Origin: Vanilla planifolia
Taxonomy: Eukaryota; Streptophyta; Magnoliopsida; Asparagales; Orchidaceae
DNA length: 64,000 nucleotides
Direction: 5' to 3'
Assembly (NCBI GenBank): GCA_023846275.1
Contig: JAIUJO010003718.1
Span: 64,501-128,500 of the forward strand
Each line of letters begins with the position of its first letter. Within the stretch, counting starts at the first letter, position 1. Positions 40,501-49,910 of the stretch are shown in pieces. The position numbers and the translations under genes are program-made. The notes below the pieces were generated by a model that saw nothing but the letters and a program-made list of their open reading frames with translations, did not search any database and was not told where the DNA came from.

Positions 40501-41891
40501 TCCATTTTGTCACACTCTGAACCATTTAGTTAAATAACCTAATTTATGATTTTAGGAAGGAAACATAAATCACACTGTGAAGTAGCTAAAATATTAGCAT
40601 CAAGGTCATCAGAAGCATTTGCAACAACTTTCCTTTTATGAAATATTTCAAGCTGCATTACAGCCATAGCTGAATTGGCTTTAGTAAAAACTTTGACCAT
40701 CTAATAGAGGGGGGCAAAAGGAATACAGAAAAGGCACAACCTTTTAAAGATACACTCTGTTTTAACTCCATTAAAGATGCACAGCAATTGAAATACTAAC
40801 ATATTCTTTTATTTCATTTGATGAAGAAACAATCAACAAGACTTGTTCAATATATTTGGGTCACTCTTTATAGCTATCATCTTCATGGGAATAAACAACT
40901 GCTCAACAGCAATACCAATGGTAGCAATCGAACAAACTGTATTTTATCGAGAAAGATTTGCAAGAATGTACTCTCCATGTGCTCACTCAGCTGCAAAGGT
41001 TTATATCCATTTCCAATTTCATTTCCATTTATTTTCCTGTGCAGTAAAGAAGACCATTTCAAGTTATTTCATTCGGTCAACATAACTAAGACAAAAACTA
41101 CTTCTTCTTGGTTGCAGGCGGTCATTGAACTACCCTATGTATTTTTCCAAGTGGTGATGTTTGTGAGCATAACATATCCAACAATTGGCTACTATTGGTC
41201 CATTTCAAAGTTTTCTTGGTTCTTCTTTGCCATATTCAGCACCTTGCTTTATCATGCTTACTTGGGAATGTTGCTCATGTCGTTAAGTCCAAATAGTCAG
41301 GTGGCTATGATTTTTTCATCTTTCTGCTACCCCATTCTAAGTCTCTTTGCAGGGTACATATTACCTGGCCCGGTAAGTCTAAGTTAATAAAAATCTCCAC
41401 TCATACAAAATATTAGAAATCTTAGTTCTCTTCTCAAAATTAATGCATATTGCTAAAATAAGATAAAAAAAGCATTCACTACTTGTACAATTATATTGGA
41501 ATCTACAAGGTAAAAATGATAAACCACCCACATAAGATAAAAATGAAAGAGAATATTTTATTAGTTGGAACAAAAAGTTGAAATGCAACACATTAAATGC
41601 TAACATTATGTTATTTATTTGCAGCAAATGCCCAAGTGGTGGAGTTGGCTCTATCATAGCAGCCCAACATCATGGACATTAAGGGGCATTTTAACTTCAC
41701 AATACGGAGATATACACAAAGAGATAATTATCTTTGGAGAGCCCAAATCAATTTCCTCCTTTTTAGAAGACTATTATGGGTTTCAACATGATCAATTAGG
41801 GATCACATTTGCACTTCTTATCCTTTATCCTCTCATATTTGCTAGCATGTTTGCTTACTTCACAGGAAGACTAAATTTTCAAAGGAGATAG
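16604..41891 (+). CDS. Full-size PDR-type ABCG transporter, 24 exons, 1395 aa
   Basis: This gene encodes a plasma-membrane ATP-driven exporter of the pleiotropic drug resistance family. Hand-spliced exons: 16604-16809, 17111-17234, 17567-17649, 18066-18150, 18599-18758, 18829-18905, 19145-19198, 19331-19421, 19582-19883, 19965-20246, 20331-20644, 20743-20903, 20980-21083, 21158-21308, 21379-21528, 21620-21699, 21783-22115, 22229-22519, 39287-39370, 39734-39867, 40087-40314, 40827-40998, 41118-41372, 41625-41891. All phases agree and the frame stays open to the stop. Its length is normal for the family (about 1400-1500). The start is the first in-frame ATG after a TAA at 16586. All introns are GT-AG except intron 19 (GC-AG). 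Wording such as [12 protein letters not shown] and the GRLNFQRR end recalls the ABCG33/ABCG37 clade, so exported auxin-like or phenolic compounds are possible; that subgroup call is inference. Confidence 0.93.
22628..22765 (+). CDS. Possible alternative terminal exon inside intron 18
   Basis: A TTTTCGCTTCCAG acceptor-like site is followed by 45 open codons and TAA. The frame matches phase 0 of exon 18, so splicing 22519 to 22628 would give a protein of about 1061 residues. It would have a charged new tail (including [15 protein letters not shown]) and no TMD2. I recognise no family for the tail. A captured fragment of another gene, or chance, are the alternatives. Confidence 0.25.
   Translation, partial: QALLDKEVYGSNTKNDRTVKGKMSLPMAEIINEIMKEEDIIRRQK
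23459..23474. repeat. (AC)n microsatellite
   Basis: Eight AC units, followed by related ATAC-rich sequence to about 23500. Confidence 0.85.
24691..25180 (-). pseudogene. Ty3/gypsy gag fragment in intron 18
   Basis: The minus-strand reading from about 24990 gives a retrotransposon gag block: LRQG, a short acidic helix, then [16 protein letters not shown] and [14 protein letters not shown]. This matches the gag core of plant gypsy elements. One in-frame stop (near 24920) lies in the middle, and the frame decays on both sides. Its orientation is opposite to the host gene and to the Tat-like element beside it, so it is a separate insertion remnant. Confidence 0.75.
25256..25380. repeat. Short tandem array, 28-29 bp period, about 4.5 units
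   Basis: Units begin near 25257, 25285, 25314, 25343 and 25370 around an ACTCGAGGCTAGACC-like core. Several units carry inverted arms, for example TCGAAG and CTTCGA near 25345-25362. It stands just upstream of the Tat-like element and may belong to its LTR. Confidence 0.65.
25381..26099 (+). other. Possible 5' LTR / leader of the Tat-like gypsy element
   Basis: A TATA-like TATAAGTAC stands at 25672-25680, followed by pyrimidine-rich transcribed-leader-like sequence before the gag region. LTR ends and primer-binding site could not be fixed. Confidence 0.3.
26100..29455 (+). pseudogene. Ty3/gypsy polyprotein (Tat-like) in intron 18
   Basis: Broken plus-strand reading shows gag-like sequence (26.1-27.5 kb), an aspartic-protease end with LGRP (about 27700), RT starting NVILVKKSN (28184) and a YHKVMLF block (about 28420). 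The RT active site is destroyed: the YVDD position reads YMHI near 28513. RNase H follows (about 28850-29060, WTDDESFQELK and KTRYSP). A second RNase H is visible with QLFIDD (29297) and [13 protein letters not shown] (about 29430). A second RNase H after the first is the hallmark of the Tat lineage. The frame shifts at about 28230 and has many stops. It is in the same orientation as the host gene. Confidence 0.85.
29456..30059. other. AT-rich intron sequence, nothing recognised
   Basis: No domain, RNA or clear repeat was seen. It follows the Tat-like RNase H and may be the decayed 3' end of that element. Confidence 0.4.
30060..31020. other. Unclassified G-rich block in intron 18
   Basis: About 1 kb is markedly richer in G (plus strand) than all surrounding intron DNA, with GGTGG and GAGG runs. 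Frames are closed frequently on both strands and no domain is recognised. It could be a decayed transposon interior or captured gene sequence. Confidence 0.4.
31021..34137. other. AT-rich intron sequence, nothing firmly recognised
   Basis: A 77-codon open frame at 33146-33379 shows no family I know. The last few hundred bases may be the 5' LTR of the copia element that follows, because a primer-binding site comes next. Confidence 0.35.
34138..34150 (+). promoter_or_regulatory. Primer-binding site of the intronic copia element
   Basis: ATGGTATCAAAGT contains the conserved TGGTATCA core of Met-tRNA-primed plant elements. It lies about 2 kb before the copia RT block in the same orientation. Confidence 0.5.
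36180..37760 (+). pseudogene. Ty1/copia RT-RNase H remnant in intron 18
   Basis: The RT block reads with [15 protein letters not shown] (about 36480), VAFLNGD (36630), [16 protein letters not shown] (36710) and FGRFTNAM (36765). The connection region and RNase H follow, with CSAKTEF (37450), [11 protein letters not shown] (37565) and [18 protein letters not shown] (37625). Many stops and indels are present. Gag, protease and integrase between the primer site and 36180 are too decayed to read. The RNase H wording differs from the copia at 1-3404, so this is another lineage. Confidence 0.85.
37761..39286. other. End of intron 18, AT-rich
   Basis: It has no coding sequence. It may include the copia 3' LTR, whose limits I could not set. 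It ends in the pyrimidine-containing acceptor of exon 19. Confidence 0.4.
39287..41891 (+). CDS. ABCG gene, exons 19-24: end of NBD2 and TMD2
   Basis: Exon 19 resumes exactly where exon 18 stops: the sequence goes from the FEAFDE block to [14 protein letters not shown] as in other PDR proteins, in phase 0. Exon 20 carries the PDR block [12 protein letters not shown]. Exons 21-24 encode TMD2: a first helix in [17 protein letters not shown], the conserved VFYRER block (about residue 1200), several helices in exon 23, and a C-terminal end in FQRR. No stop or frameshift is present in 420 base-paired codons of this block by eye. Without the upstream exons this part alone could not work, so the two blocks are read as one gene. 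Confidence 0.9.
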
Positions 41892-43886
41892 AAAAGGATA
41901 CTAATAGATGTTTCAATTTATGAACTATTAGAAGAAAAAGTTTTGTAAAAGAGTAAAACATTACTTGGGAAATAATGGGTGTTATACCTTCCCAGTATCA
42001 CAACTTTTCCCTATGTTTTGATGTAAATCTAGTATACTAATTCAAAACGTCGAATGCTCAACTCAAAATGTGAAACATTTACTAGTAATATTTCCATACA
42101 ATGCTAAACTCTCCATAGAAAAGCTAATAAAGAATCTAAAACTGCAATTACAAGAAGCATACTAACATGCTACAAAATTAACAAATAAAACAAATGAAAA
42201 TCAAGTGATGTCAATTGAACAATAATAACTCAAGCAAAACACAAAAAATTAAATAACTAATGATAAAAAAATACTTGTTGCAAACACCATTAGCTATACA
42301 AGAACTTGTTCCAAAGCTGTCGTTTAAAAACATATGAAAGCAAAAAATCTGGTACATCTCATTCGCATATATTTTCACATAGCTGATCTCTATTAACCGC
42401 TAAAATCAGGCAAAGAAAATTCATGCAAAGAGGAAAACACAATCTCAGCATAAAAGGTTTAAATATACATTAAATCATAACAAATTATGTTTCAAAGAAT
42501 CAATTCAATAATCATTAAATAGGTACTCCGGCCCACTAGAAATGAACAAAAAATCATATATTTTCGATATCATGCAAACCAAGGAAGAAGATGGATGATA
42601 TATAAACCAAGCAGACATGTAATTGAATGAATCAATCAAATTGGAGTTTCCAATGTAAGTATTGGTTTAACTATGGATTTTTACTTTTCAATAAATTGGA
42701 GTTCATCAGCTGCAGTGTAATTTACAAAAGCTCTATATATTATTTTTAGTCTTAGTTCCTATTTTCAAACAGCTATTGCTTTACGTGAGCCAAACAAGGT
42801 TATGAATGAAATTTACAAAGGAATCGTTTCAGGCTATATAAGAGTAATTTAGTAATGATATCTATAAACATTTCTCTTTGCTCAATGATAGCAACATAGC
42901 AATAGCATAAGCCAATGCATCATATCAAGAGAATAAAGTCTAAATGATCTCATAGTTGTCCAAAACGAGTGAATAAACATCTTAGCCAAATCACTAACTT
43001 GGATTAAAAAGTATCCTAATGTGTTTGTGAGATCCAAAAAGAAGTGGGGAGCCATTCTAACATTACATGTTCCCTTGAAGAAATTGATTCATCGATCACT
43101 AAAGAGTTTTCTTAAACAAAAAAATTATGGTAGCTAAACATAAATCTGCATCTTTCCTTCACATTGATAGAGGTGAAGGCAACAAAAATGATTTTCATCA
43201 TTCTTTTTTTCACCAATCACATAAATAATATGAAATGAGTGCCAATCAAAAATTCTATTGATTCAAATTAATCCACATGTTCCATCTTTATAAATTTCCA
43301 CTAGAAAGCATGCAAGTATTATAATCGATTTCCAATGTTATCTTCTAAAAATGACATTATGGTATCCCCGACACGAAAAATAATCTTTGATTTATTTTGT
43401 TAGAACTAATGATGCCTTGTAATTAGAAGTTTTATTAGGGCTATTACACAAGTTTTCTCATACTACTATAAATGATTAGTTGTTTATGTCCAACACTATC
43501 CCTAAGTGGGAAACATAATGCATTAACCAATGGATTCTATTGATTTTGGTACACACAATGCCTTGCATCCATTATTTATAGCCACAACTATCAGGATATT
43601 CATTCTCATTTTTCATCTATAATTTAAAATTTTTTTGGAATAAAAAGATAAATAGTTTAAAAATAACAAAAATATTAGAATAATTATAAAATACCAATTT
43701 TAACATGATCAACATATAATTTAAAATTATTAAATTCTTGTTACTTTCAAGAAACTAAATTATTTATTTGAATATGCTCTAGTTGTGAGTATCTGTTGGG
43801 TTTTGAGCTTAGCAATTTATATGTATTAAATTATTTGAACTTATCAAACAACCAACACAATCAAGCTAAAATACTTGGAGTCATGT
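41892..43886. other. Downstream flank of the ABCG gene
   Basis: This is AT-rich sequence that should include the transporter 3' UTR. I see no unambiguous AATAAA signal in the first 100 bases. No gene, RNA or element domain is recognised. Confidence 0.4.
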
Positions 43887-44376
43887 TTGGACTTTGAACT
43901 TGAGATTGATCATAAAAAACTTCATTGGTCACCCAAGAGTCTACAATGACCAAGCCATCTTTTCTTAAATTAGACATGTCATTTTTTCTTAAATTATGAC
44001 TACAACCTATACTATCATTAAATCATGACAAATAATACATAGCATGTTGATTCATGACGAAAGATAGATCTGTAGGTAAGGGCAAACCTCACACTCATAT
44101 ACAATCAAACTCAATACAAAATCTAAGAATGCTTGGACTTTGCACTCAAGATTTACAATAAAAACCTTCATTGGTCACCCAAGAGTCCACCATGACCAAA
44201 CCATGTTTTCTTAAATAAAGCATGTCTCTTTTTTTTTTGAAATTATGGCTACAACCTATATTATCATTAAATTATGAAAGATAGTACATAGCAACTTGCT
44301 CCATGATGGAAGACAAATCTATAGGTAAGAGCAAAACTCACTCATATACAATCAAACTCAATACAAAATCTGAGAC
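43887..44376. repeat. Two-copy tandem repeat, about 246 bp period
   Basis: Unit 1 (about 43887-44132) and unit 2 (about 44133-44376) share long identical stretches such as TTCATTGGTCACCCAAGAGT (at 43921 and 44167) and CTCATATACAATCAAACTC. They differ by scattered substitutions. The array adjoins the 3' side of the minus-strand LINE and may be its 3' UTR. Confidence 0.85.
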
Positions 44377-44379
44377 TTA

Positions 44380-46560
44380 TCCGGTCGCTTTATTACCCTC
44401 CCTCATAATACATATAATTTTGCAATCGTGGACTCATTGAATGGCAAATAACAAGAGCAAGTAGCCGCTAATCTGGTCGACCCTGGAAAAAAAGTCTTTA
44501 AGTACTCGATAATAGAGAAAGAGTCACAATCAAAACCTACATGAGGGAAGCCAAGTAGAAAGGAAGAGACAAATGAGATGGCCTCACGAAGCACATGCTT
44601 CTCCATCACCAAGGAAGCGGCCAAGATAGCCCTCCAGCCTCTCACAAGAATGAGATCTGTAACAATATCCTAGATGACAATCTTAATACTAGCCTATAAC
44701 AATTCACCTTGATCCAACTATAAGAGGAGGGAAAGACACTAAGAAGGCCAAGAAGCACCTAGAGGTCTTGCTGACGAGGAGTGGTGTATGACAAGCCATG
44801 GACAATAAACTTCACTAGAGCAGACATTCTAATGTAAGCCTTGGCATGAGCCATACAGTTCTAATTCAATCACAAGCAGTAAAAAGCAATATCGGTAAGG
44901 ACGGAGTCAGCATCACTATGGTCCACTGAAACCTGCATCTCCAAACAATGCAAGAGTTGATCAAAAGGCTGAAAGAGAATCCATCTCGGCCGATCAACAA
45001 GTACCAATCCCCACCTACAAGCACTAAAGTAGGGCATGATCAGTAGATTTGACCAAACAACAACCCTAAGAGTAGGTGGAGGAATGGGCAATCCCTCACA
45101 TCCCAAGCCCGGCCAACATCGAGAAGGTGCCAAAGCACAATATCCAAAGAAAGTTTGAACCCTTGGCAAGGCATGGATCCGCCATACCTAGGTACCCCAC
45201 ACGTCCATCAACCTAAACCTATCACAATAGAGGATAAAGTTGCAAACCGAAGGGGGCTCAAAGTGCTTCCAAACAGGTTGGTTAAGAGAACCAAGGGAGG
45301 CACTAGCTATCCCATGGATGAAGTGCCTTAACATATCACCAAAATGATACCACAAAACAGCTCAATCCCATTCACCCTAACTTGAGAGGAGCCCTACAAC
45401 TATACTAAGACAAGTAGAATCTATGTTGATAAAGCCATAAGAAGATAGGAAGTAGCCCAATCTAGTTTTACCCTAGGGTGGAGCATCTTACCCCATCATC
45501 CACAAGCCAAACAACTAGGCTTAAGAAAAAATCACTAGCCGAAGAGAGAAGCTTCCAAACTGTGGAATCCCCACGCTAAATCTAGAGGTAAAAGCACAGC
45601 CCACAAACTTGGTCGTAAGGCTTAATGCCAATCAAGGGTCCAAGAACGTGTCTGGTGTGCTGAGCTACAATAACCTACCACCACTCTTTCAAATGATGAA
45701 TCCCCATCCCATCGTCACCTTTAAGCCTAGCAACATGATCCCAATGCATAAGGTGCATGGTCAAATGAGAAGGACCCATACTTCAGACAAAAATCTAATA
45801 AGTGCTCAATGGAGGATAATACCCTAGTTAAAATGAAGGAATACAACATACAAAACACCGAGATGGAGGCCAGGAGGGAGTAAGTCGACACCACTCTACC
45901 AGCTAAGGATAAAGATCTTGCACCCCAGTTCAAAGACTAATAGCCTAAGGTGGCTGAAGTCTCTCAATGTAAGGTGTCTCGTACTAATAAGGATCCCCAA
46001 ATAATTGGTCAATCTAACCTAAAACATACTCATCTTCCCAACAATGATCTTCCATTGATGCGTTGTCATGCCTCTTGTTAAAGAATACAAAATACTTCTA
46101 AGAATTCATCACTTGACTAGTTGCAAAGGCATATGTGCCAGGAATGCACTAGATCTCGTTGATGGCCGCAAAGATGGTAAGCCCAAAAAGGAAAACGTTT
46201 GCAAAGAGCAAGTACGAAAATAGTGGAGCAGAGGGGTAAATCTGAATGCCTAGCTGACTCCCTCGACAGAAGTGTTGGTACATAAACAAAGACAAACACT
46301 CTGAGCAAAGAATAAAGCAGTATAGGGAGAGAGGGCAACCTTGCCTAAAACCATAAGAAGCAAATGTCTAGGGTAATTTCCTACCATTAAATAACACTAC
46401 GTACCTTGGACCGATGCTATAGGCCTGAACCCACGAGTGCCAAATGTCAAGGAAACCCATGAGCTAAAGCATATAGATAATATGAAGTACGAGGGCCCGA
46501 TCATAGATTTTCTCTATGTCCACCCTAAGAACTATCAAGCCCTCAAACGAAAAAAAAAAG
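44380..46560 (-). pseudogene. Plant LINE ORF2 remnant: RT and RNase H, 5' truncated
   Basis: On the minus strand the order is RT palm with LRVDIEKIYDR (about 46515) and RQGCPLSPYCFILCSE (about 46340), then the active-site block where FADD reads FANV (about 46200). The thumb block ARSLSLAGRV follows (about 45920), then the linker with STVWKLL (about 45560), and RNase H with LREAISFVSSFLLGF and FDCDS (about 44540). Stops and frameshifts are frequent. The reading begins abruptly at about 46560 by an A-rich run, as in 5'-truncated LINE copies. It differs clearly from the LINE at 3693-5457. Confidence 0.85.
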
Positions 46561-46969
46561 AAAATTGATGATACATGATTTCCTATGCCATAGAACATGT
46601 CTTTGTTATTAACATTTGAAAAACACTAAATGCTAATAATTTCTCCCTTTTGATTATGACAAATTAATTTGAGATAAAAAAATGTAAATATTATGCTCTC
46701 ACTTAATTTATGCATAAGTTCCACACCCCTCAATAAAAATATGTATAAAACCTAAGAATAATGAATGTAAAATGACATAGTATACATGATCATGCCCGCT
46801 AATCCAAGCCAAGAGAAACATGATCATATGCTATATTAAGACATTCATAAAATATTTGAATATTTTAATAATACAATATGACACAAGTTGACATTGTGGA
46901 TCACATATGTCATAAAAATCATATAAACCATAACTCACAACAGAAAATGGACCATGCTCAACAAATATT
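46561..46969. other. Unclassified AT-rich DNA
   Basis: A minus-strand purine run near 46645 resembles a copia polypurine tract, but no pol precedes it. Nothing else is seen. Confidence 0.3.
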
Positions 46970-47919
46970 AGAATCCATTTTATTCTGTCCAGAAGCTTGT
47001 CAAGGGATTGGTACAAGCAATCATGGAACATTAAAACATGAGAGTGCCCAAAAATAAAGGCACACCCATGGCTTCAAAATGTACATGAGAGGAAACACTT
47101 ATCGAGGAGGAGACACTTCATAAAAATGTTAAGGTAGAAGCTACCACATTGGATGAGAACTCAAAGTCTATTTGGAATGGGAGTCGAGCATTAACTAGTG
47201 CTTTGACTTATCTGATACGAGCAACATAAGCTAATGTTTGTTAAGATGAACCTATCAAGCTTTTATCATGTCATCTACAGCTTGTCAACTTAATAGCCAC
47301 ATGACCTATATGAATGATGAGTCAAACATCTTGATAAGTCTCAATTTTCAAAGAGGTAGTTTCAATGAACCTCTTTCACCATTCCACTGTCTAAATCAAT
47401 TGAGAGGGTTTTAAACATCGAAGAGAAGGTACAACTACCTCAAGAAAAGGGGAAACCTGAATGAGAATGTGGAGCAATGACTAGACATTACAAGAGAAGA
47501 GGAAGAGATAATTACCAATGGACAAGTAAAAGAAAGCAACTTCAAGCAAAGTTAAGGCATGGCATCCAAACACTCTAAACATCCCATTTTCTCTCAAGAT
47601 CTCCATAAACTACAAAATCTCTCTCTCGATCCCCTGAGCACCAGATTTCTCGACTTTTGTCTTATGAAGTTACATCATTCCCTGTAAATCCTTTGAGCTT
47701 CATTGTAATAAGCACACATAATGAAACCTTGACTCTATCAGTGCATGGTTTTTATCTACTTGAGGCTTTTCAAATAAAATTCAGTCCCAAATCTCTCTCC
47801 CTACTCTTTTCTCCACCTTCTTTATTGAATTTACTAACCACAAGTACAAAGTAAGCCCTTACTAATCTCTACAAACACTACAACAAGCAAAAAAAAAGAT
47901 TTGATCTTGGCATCAGCAC
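46970..47919 (+). repeat. LTR-like sequence ending in a primer-binding-site-like motif
   Basis: The stretch resembles the leader of copia LTRs, with pyrimidine-rich CTCTCTCTCGATCCCCTGAG near 47620. It ends close to TTGGCATCAGCAC (47907-47919), two or three changes from the Met-tRNA primer site. No start or partner LTR was found, and the interior to the right is not recognisable. Confidence 0.35.
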
Positions 47920-49479
47920 ATGTTTGCAAACAACTAACATTAGCCTTTAGCCCTAAGGACCCAAACTAACTCAAGCTTTAAGGAATTAGTAAGAGTATTA
48001 GTAAAAGCGTTCATATACATATAAGAAAAGAAAAGATTTTCTAACACAAAAGAATTTATGATAAGGTGAATGAATTTTCCTTTTAAGGGTCATTTGATTT
48101 TTAGAATGTCAAACAAATGATCTCCAAAATGAAGAAATTGACGAGATTTCATCATTTGATTGATTCGATATGTGAATCCATGCAAAATTTAAAATCAATA
48201 TGAGTATCCAAAATCAAAGATTTCATTTTCTTTTGTAAAACAAAATAAAGCAAAATTATTTTTTCTTTAGACAAGCATGGTTTTGATTAGAACCTGTTTT
48301 CAATGAGCATCATAATTCTGTGACATCCACCACTTAGCCATCATAGCTGCAATAGTATCGCAATCATTAGTAGTCAAACCAATGTCGATCTTCAAAACGC
48401 TGGATTGCTGCCCACGGGACCATTGCATTGGATGTCATAGTAGGGTCCTCACTGGAAGCCAACATGTTATCATTGGCATTGTCTAAATCGTGAGAAGATT
48501 GTCACTATTGAACCAGCATTGATCGTCGTTCAACTAGGCATTCAACCAAGTCACATTTGCATTGCCACACAAAACCACCACAGTTATTCTAACCATTGCA
48601 AAACATTAGCCACTCTCAAGTTTCCAAACTATCACTATATTTTTAAAAAGCTAAATTTTAAATGAAAGAATGAAACAATAGATTTTAGCTTATGACAATA
48701 AATATATTCAATAATACAACATAATAGAGAATTGCAATTCCATCATTTTTAAATTATAAAATTTAAAATTCTCAAGGATTTTGAATTGCATCCAATTAAA
48801 TATTCTCTTATAATACATGTAATTCAATAATCAAGAACGTTTGATGGATCATGTAGATAGGCATCAGCATGTCGTTTGACAAAAGTATAAGCATGTTAAA
48901 GTGCAAAAGAATGTGCATGAACATGATATAACATGATGTAAAAGCATGTACAAAACTTAGTAGACACATGTGTAGACAAAGCAAAAGGGCCATGAACATA
49001 TTTCAATCCAAGTTTATTTTTTGTTGTTTTAATCTACTATTTGACTCACACAAACTCAACTAAACAATGGGTTCATGTATTAAATTTTTTAATTTAGAGG
49101 CTAACCTTTAGTGTGTCATGCATAAATCAAAAACTTGTATATTCTCATTCACATCTAGACATCACATAACTTGTCACAACCTTCTCTTAGTTCATCATCA
49201 TTTGCCATTAGGCAAATCTATGCTTCCTCGTGGGATTGCATATCATTAATTGATTAAGAGACTTCTAAAGTGCTCGATATTGCTTTCAGTGTCTTCCTTT
49301 TAAGTATATTTAGCTTCTCCTCCAATTAGAGGTGCCCTAGATGTGATTGGGCTTTTTGCGTCCGTGACATACTATCTCGTCTTTCTTTTTCTTTTTCCTT
49401 TTTCCTTCCTTCCCACTTCTCTCGTTGGTAGATTGTCTTCAAACAATTCCTTAAAAGTTTGCTCAAATTCCTAAAAATA
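47920..49479. other. AT-rich DNA, nothing firmly recognised
   Basis: It has no coding domain, RNA gene or clear element end. The part near 48300-48600 is somewhat less AT-rich but its frames are closed. Confidence 0.4.
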
Positions 49480-49910
49480 AATGTTACGTCATCATTATCA
49501 GTAGACGCTTATTCCTCTTCAGAGAACTCTACAGTTTTGAGGACGATTGGTTGCTTCAATTTGCCAAATGTCGCTTCACCCACAGCGTTCCTCCATGCCA
49601 GGCCGCCCACCGCTCCACCGTCCGAGCATAACAACAGGCCCTACTCTCAAGCAGCAGGCGCACCAACCACCGACCTCTAAAACATCTCTGCACTCACACC
49701 GAATCCTAACGTCCTTCAAATACTCCTCGCCAGCTCTCCGCTGGCTTCCTCCAGCACCAACCGCGAACACGCAGCCACCACGCCATCCAAGCCCTGCCGC
49801 CTCCACCTTGAACAAGGCATTGGAGAACAAGGCATTCCTCTGAGGCTCCCCCCTTCGCCGAACCCAACGACAGCATCACCTTTTGCTCAATCGCTCAATC
49901 CCACTGTCCG
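49480..49910. other. Small GC-rich island, possible captured gene fragment
   Basis: About 350 bases (49560-49900) are strongly C-rich on the plus strand inside AT-rich DNA. Frames are open on both strands: 49547-49843 plus, Pro/Ser/Thr-rich, and 49576-49830 minus. No family is recognised. AACAAGGCATT is duplicated at about 49814-49840. Confidence 0.4.

Noticed and set aside
46640-46660. Minus-strand copia polypurine tract
   Set aside because: No pol sequence precedes it and the LTR-like sequence to the right points the other way.
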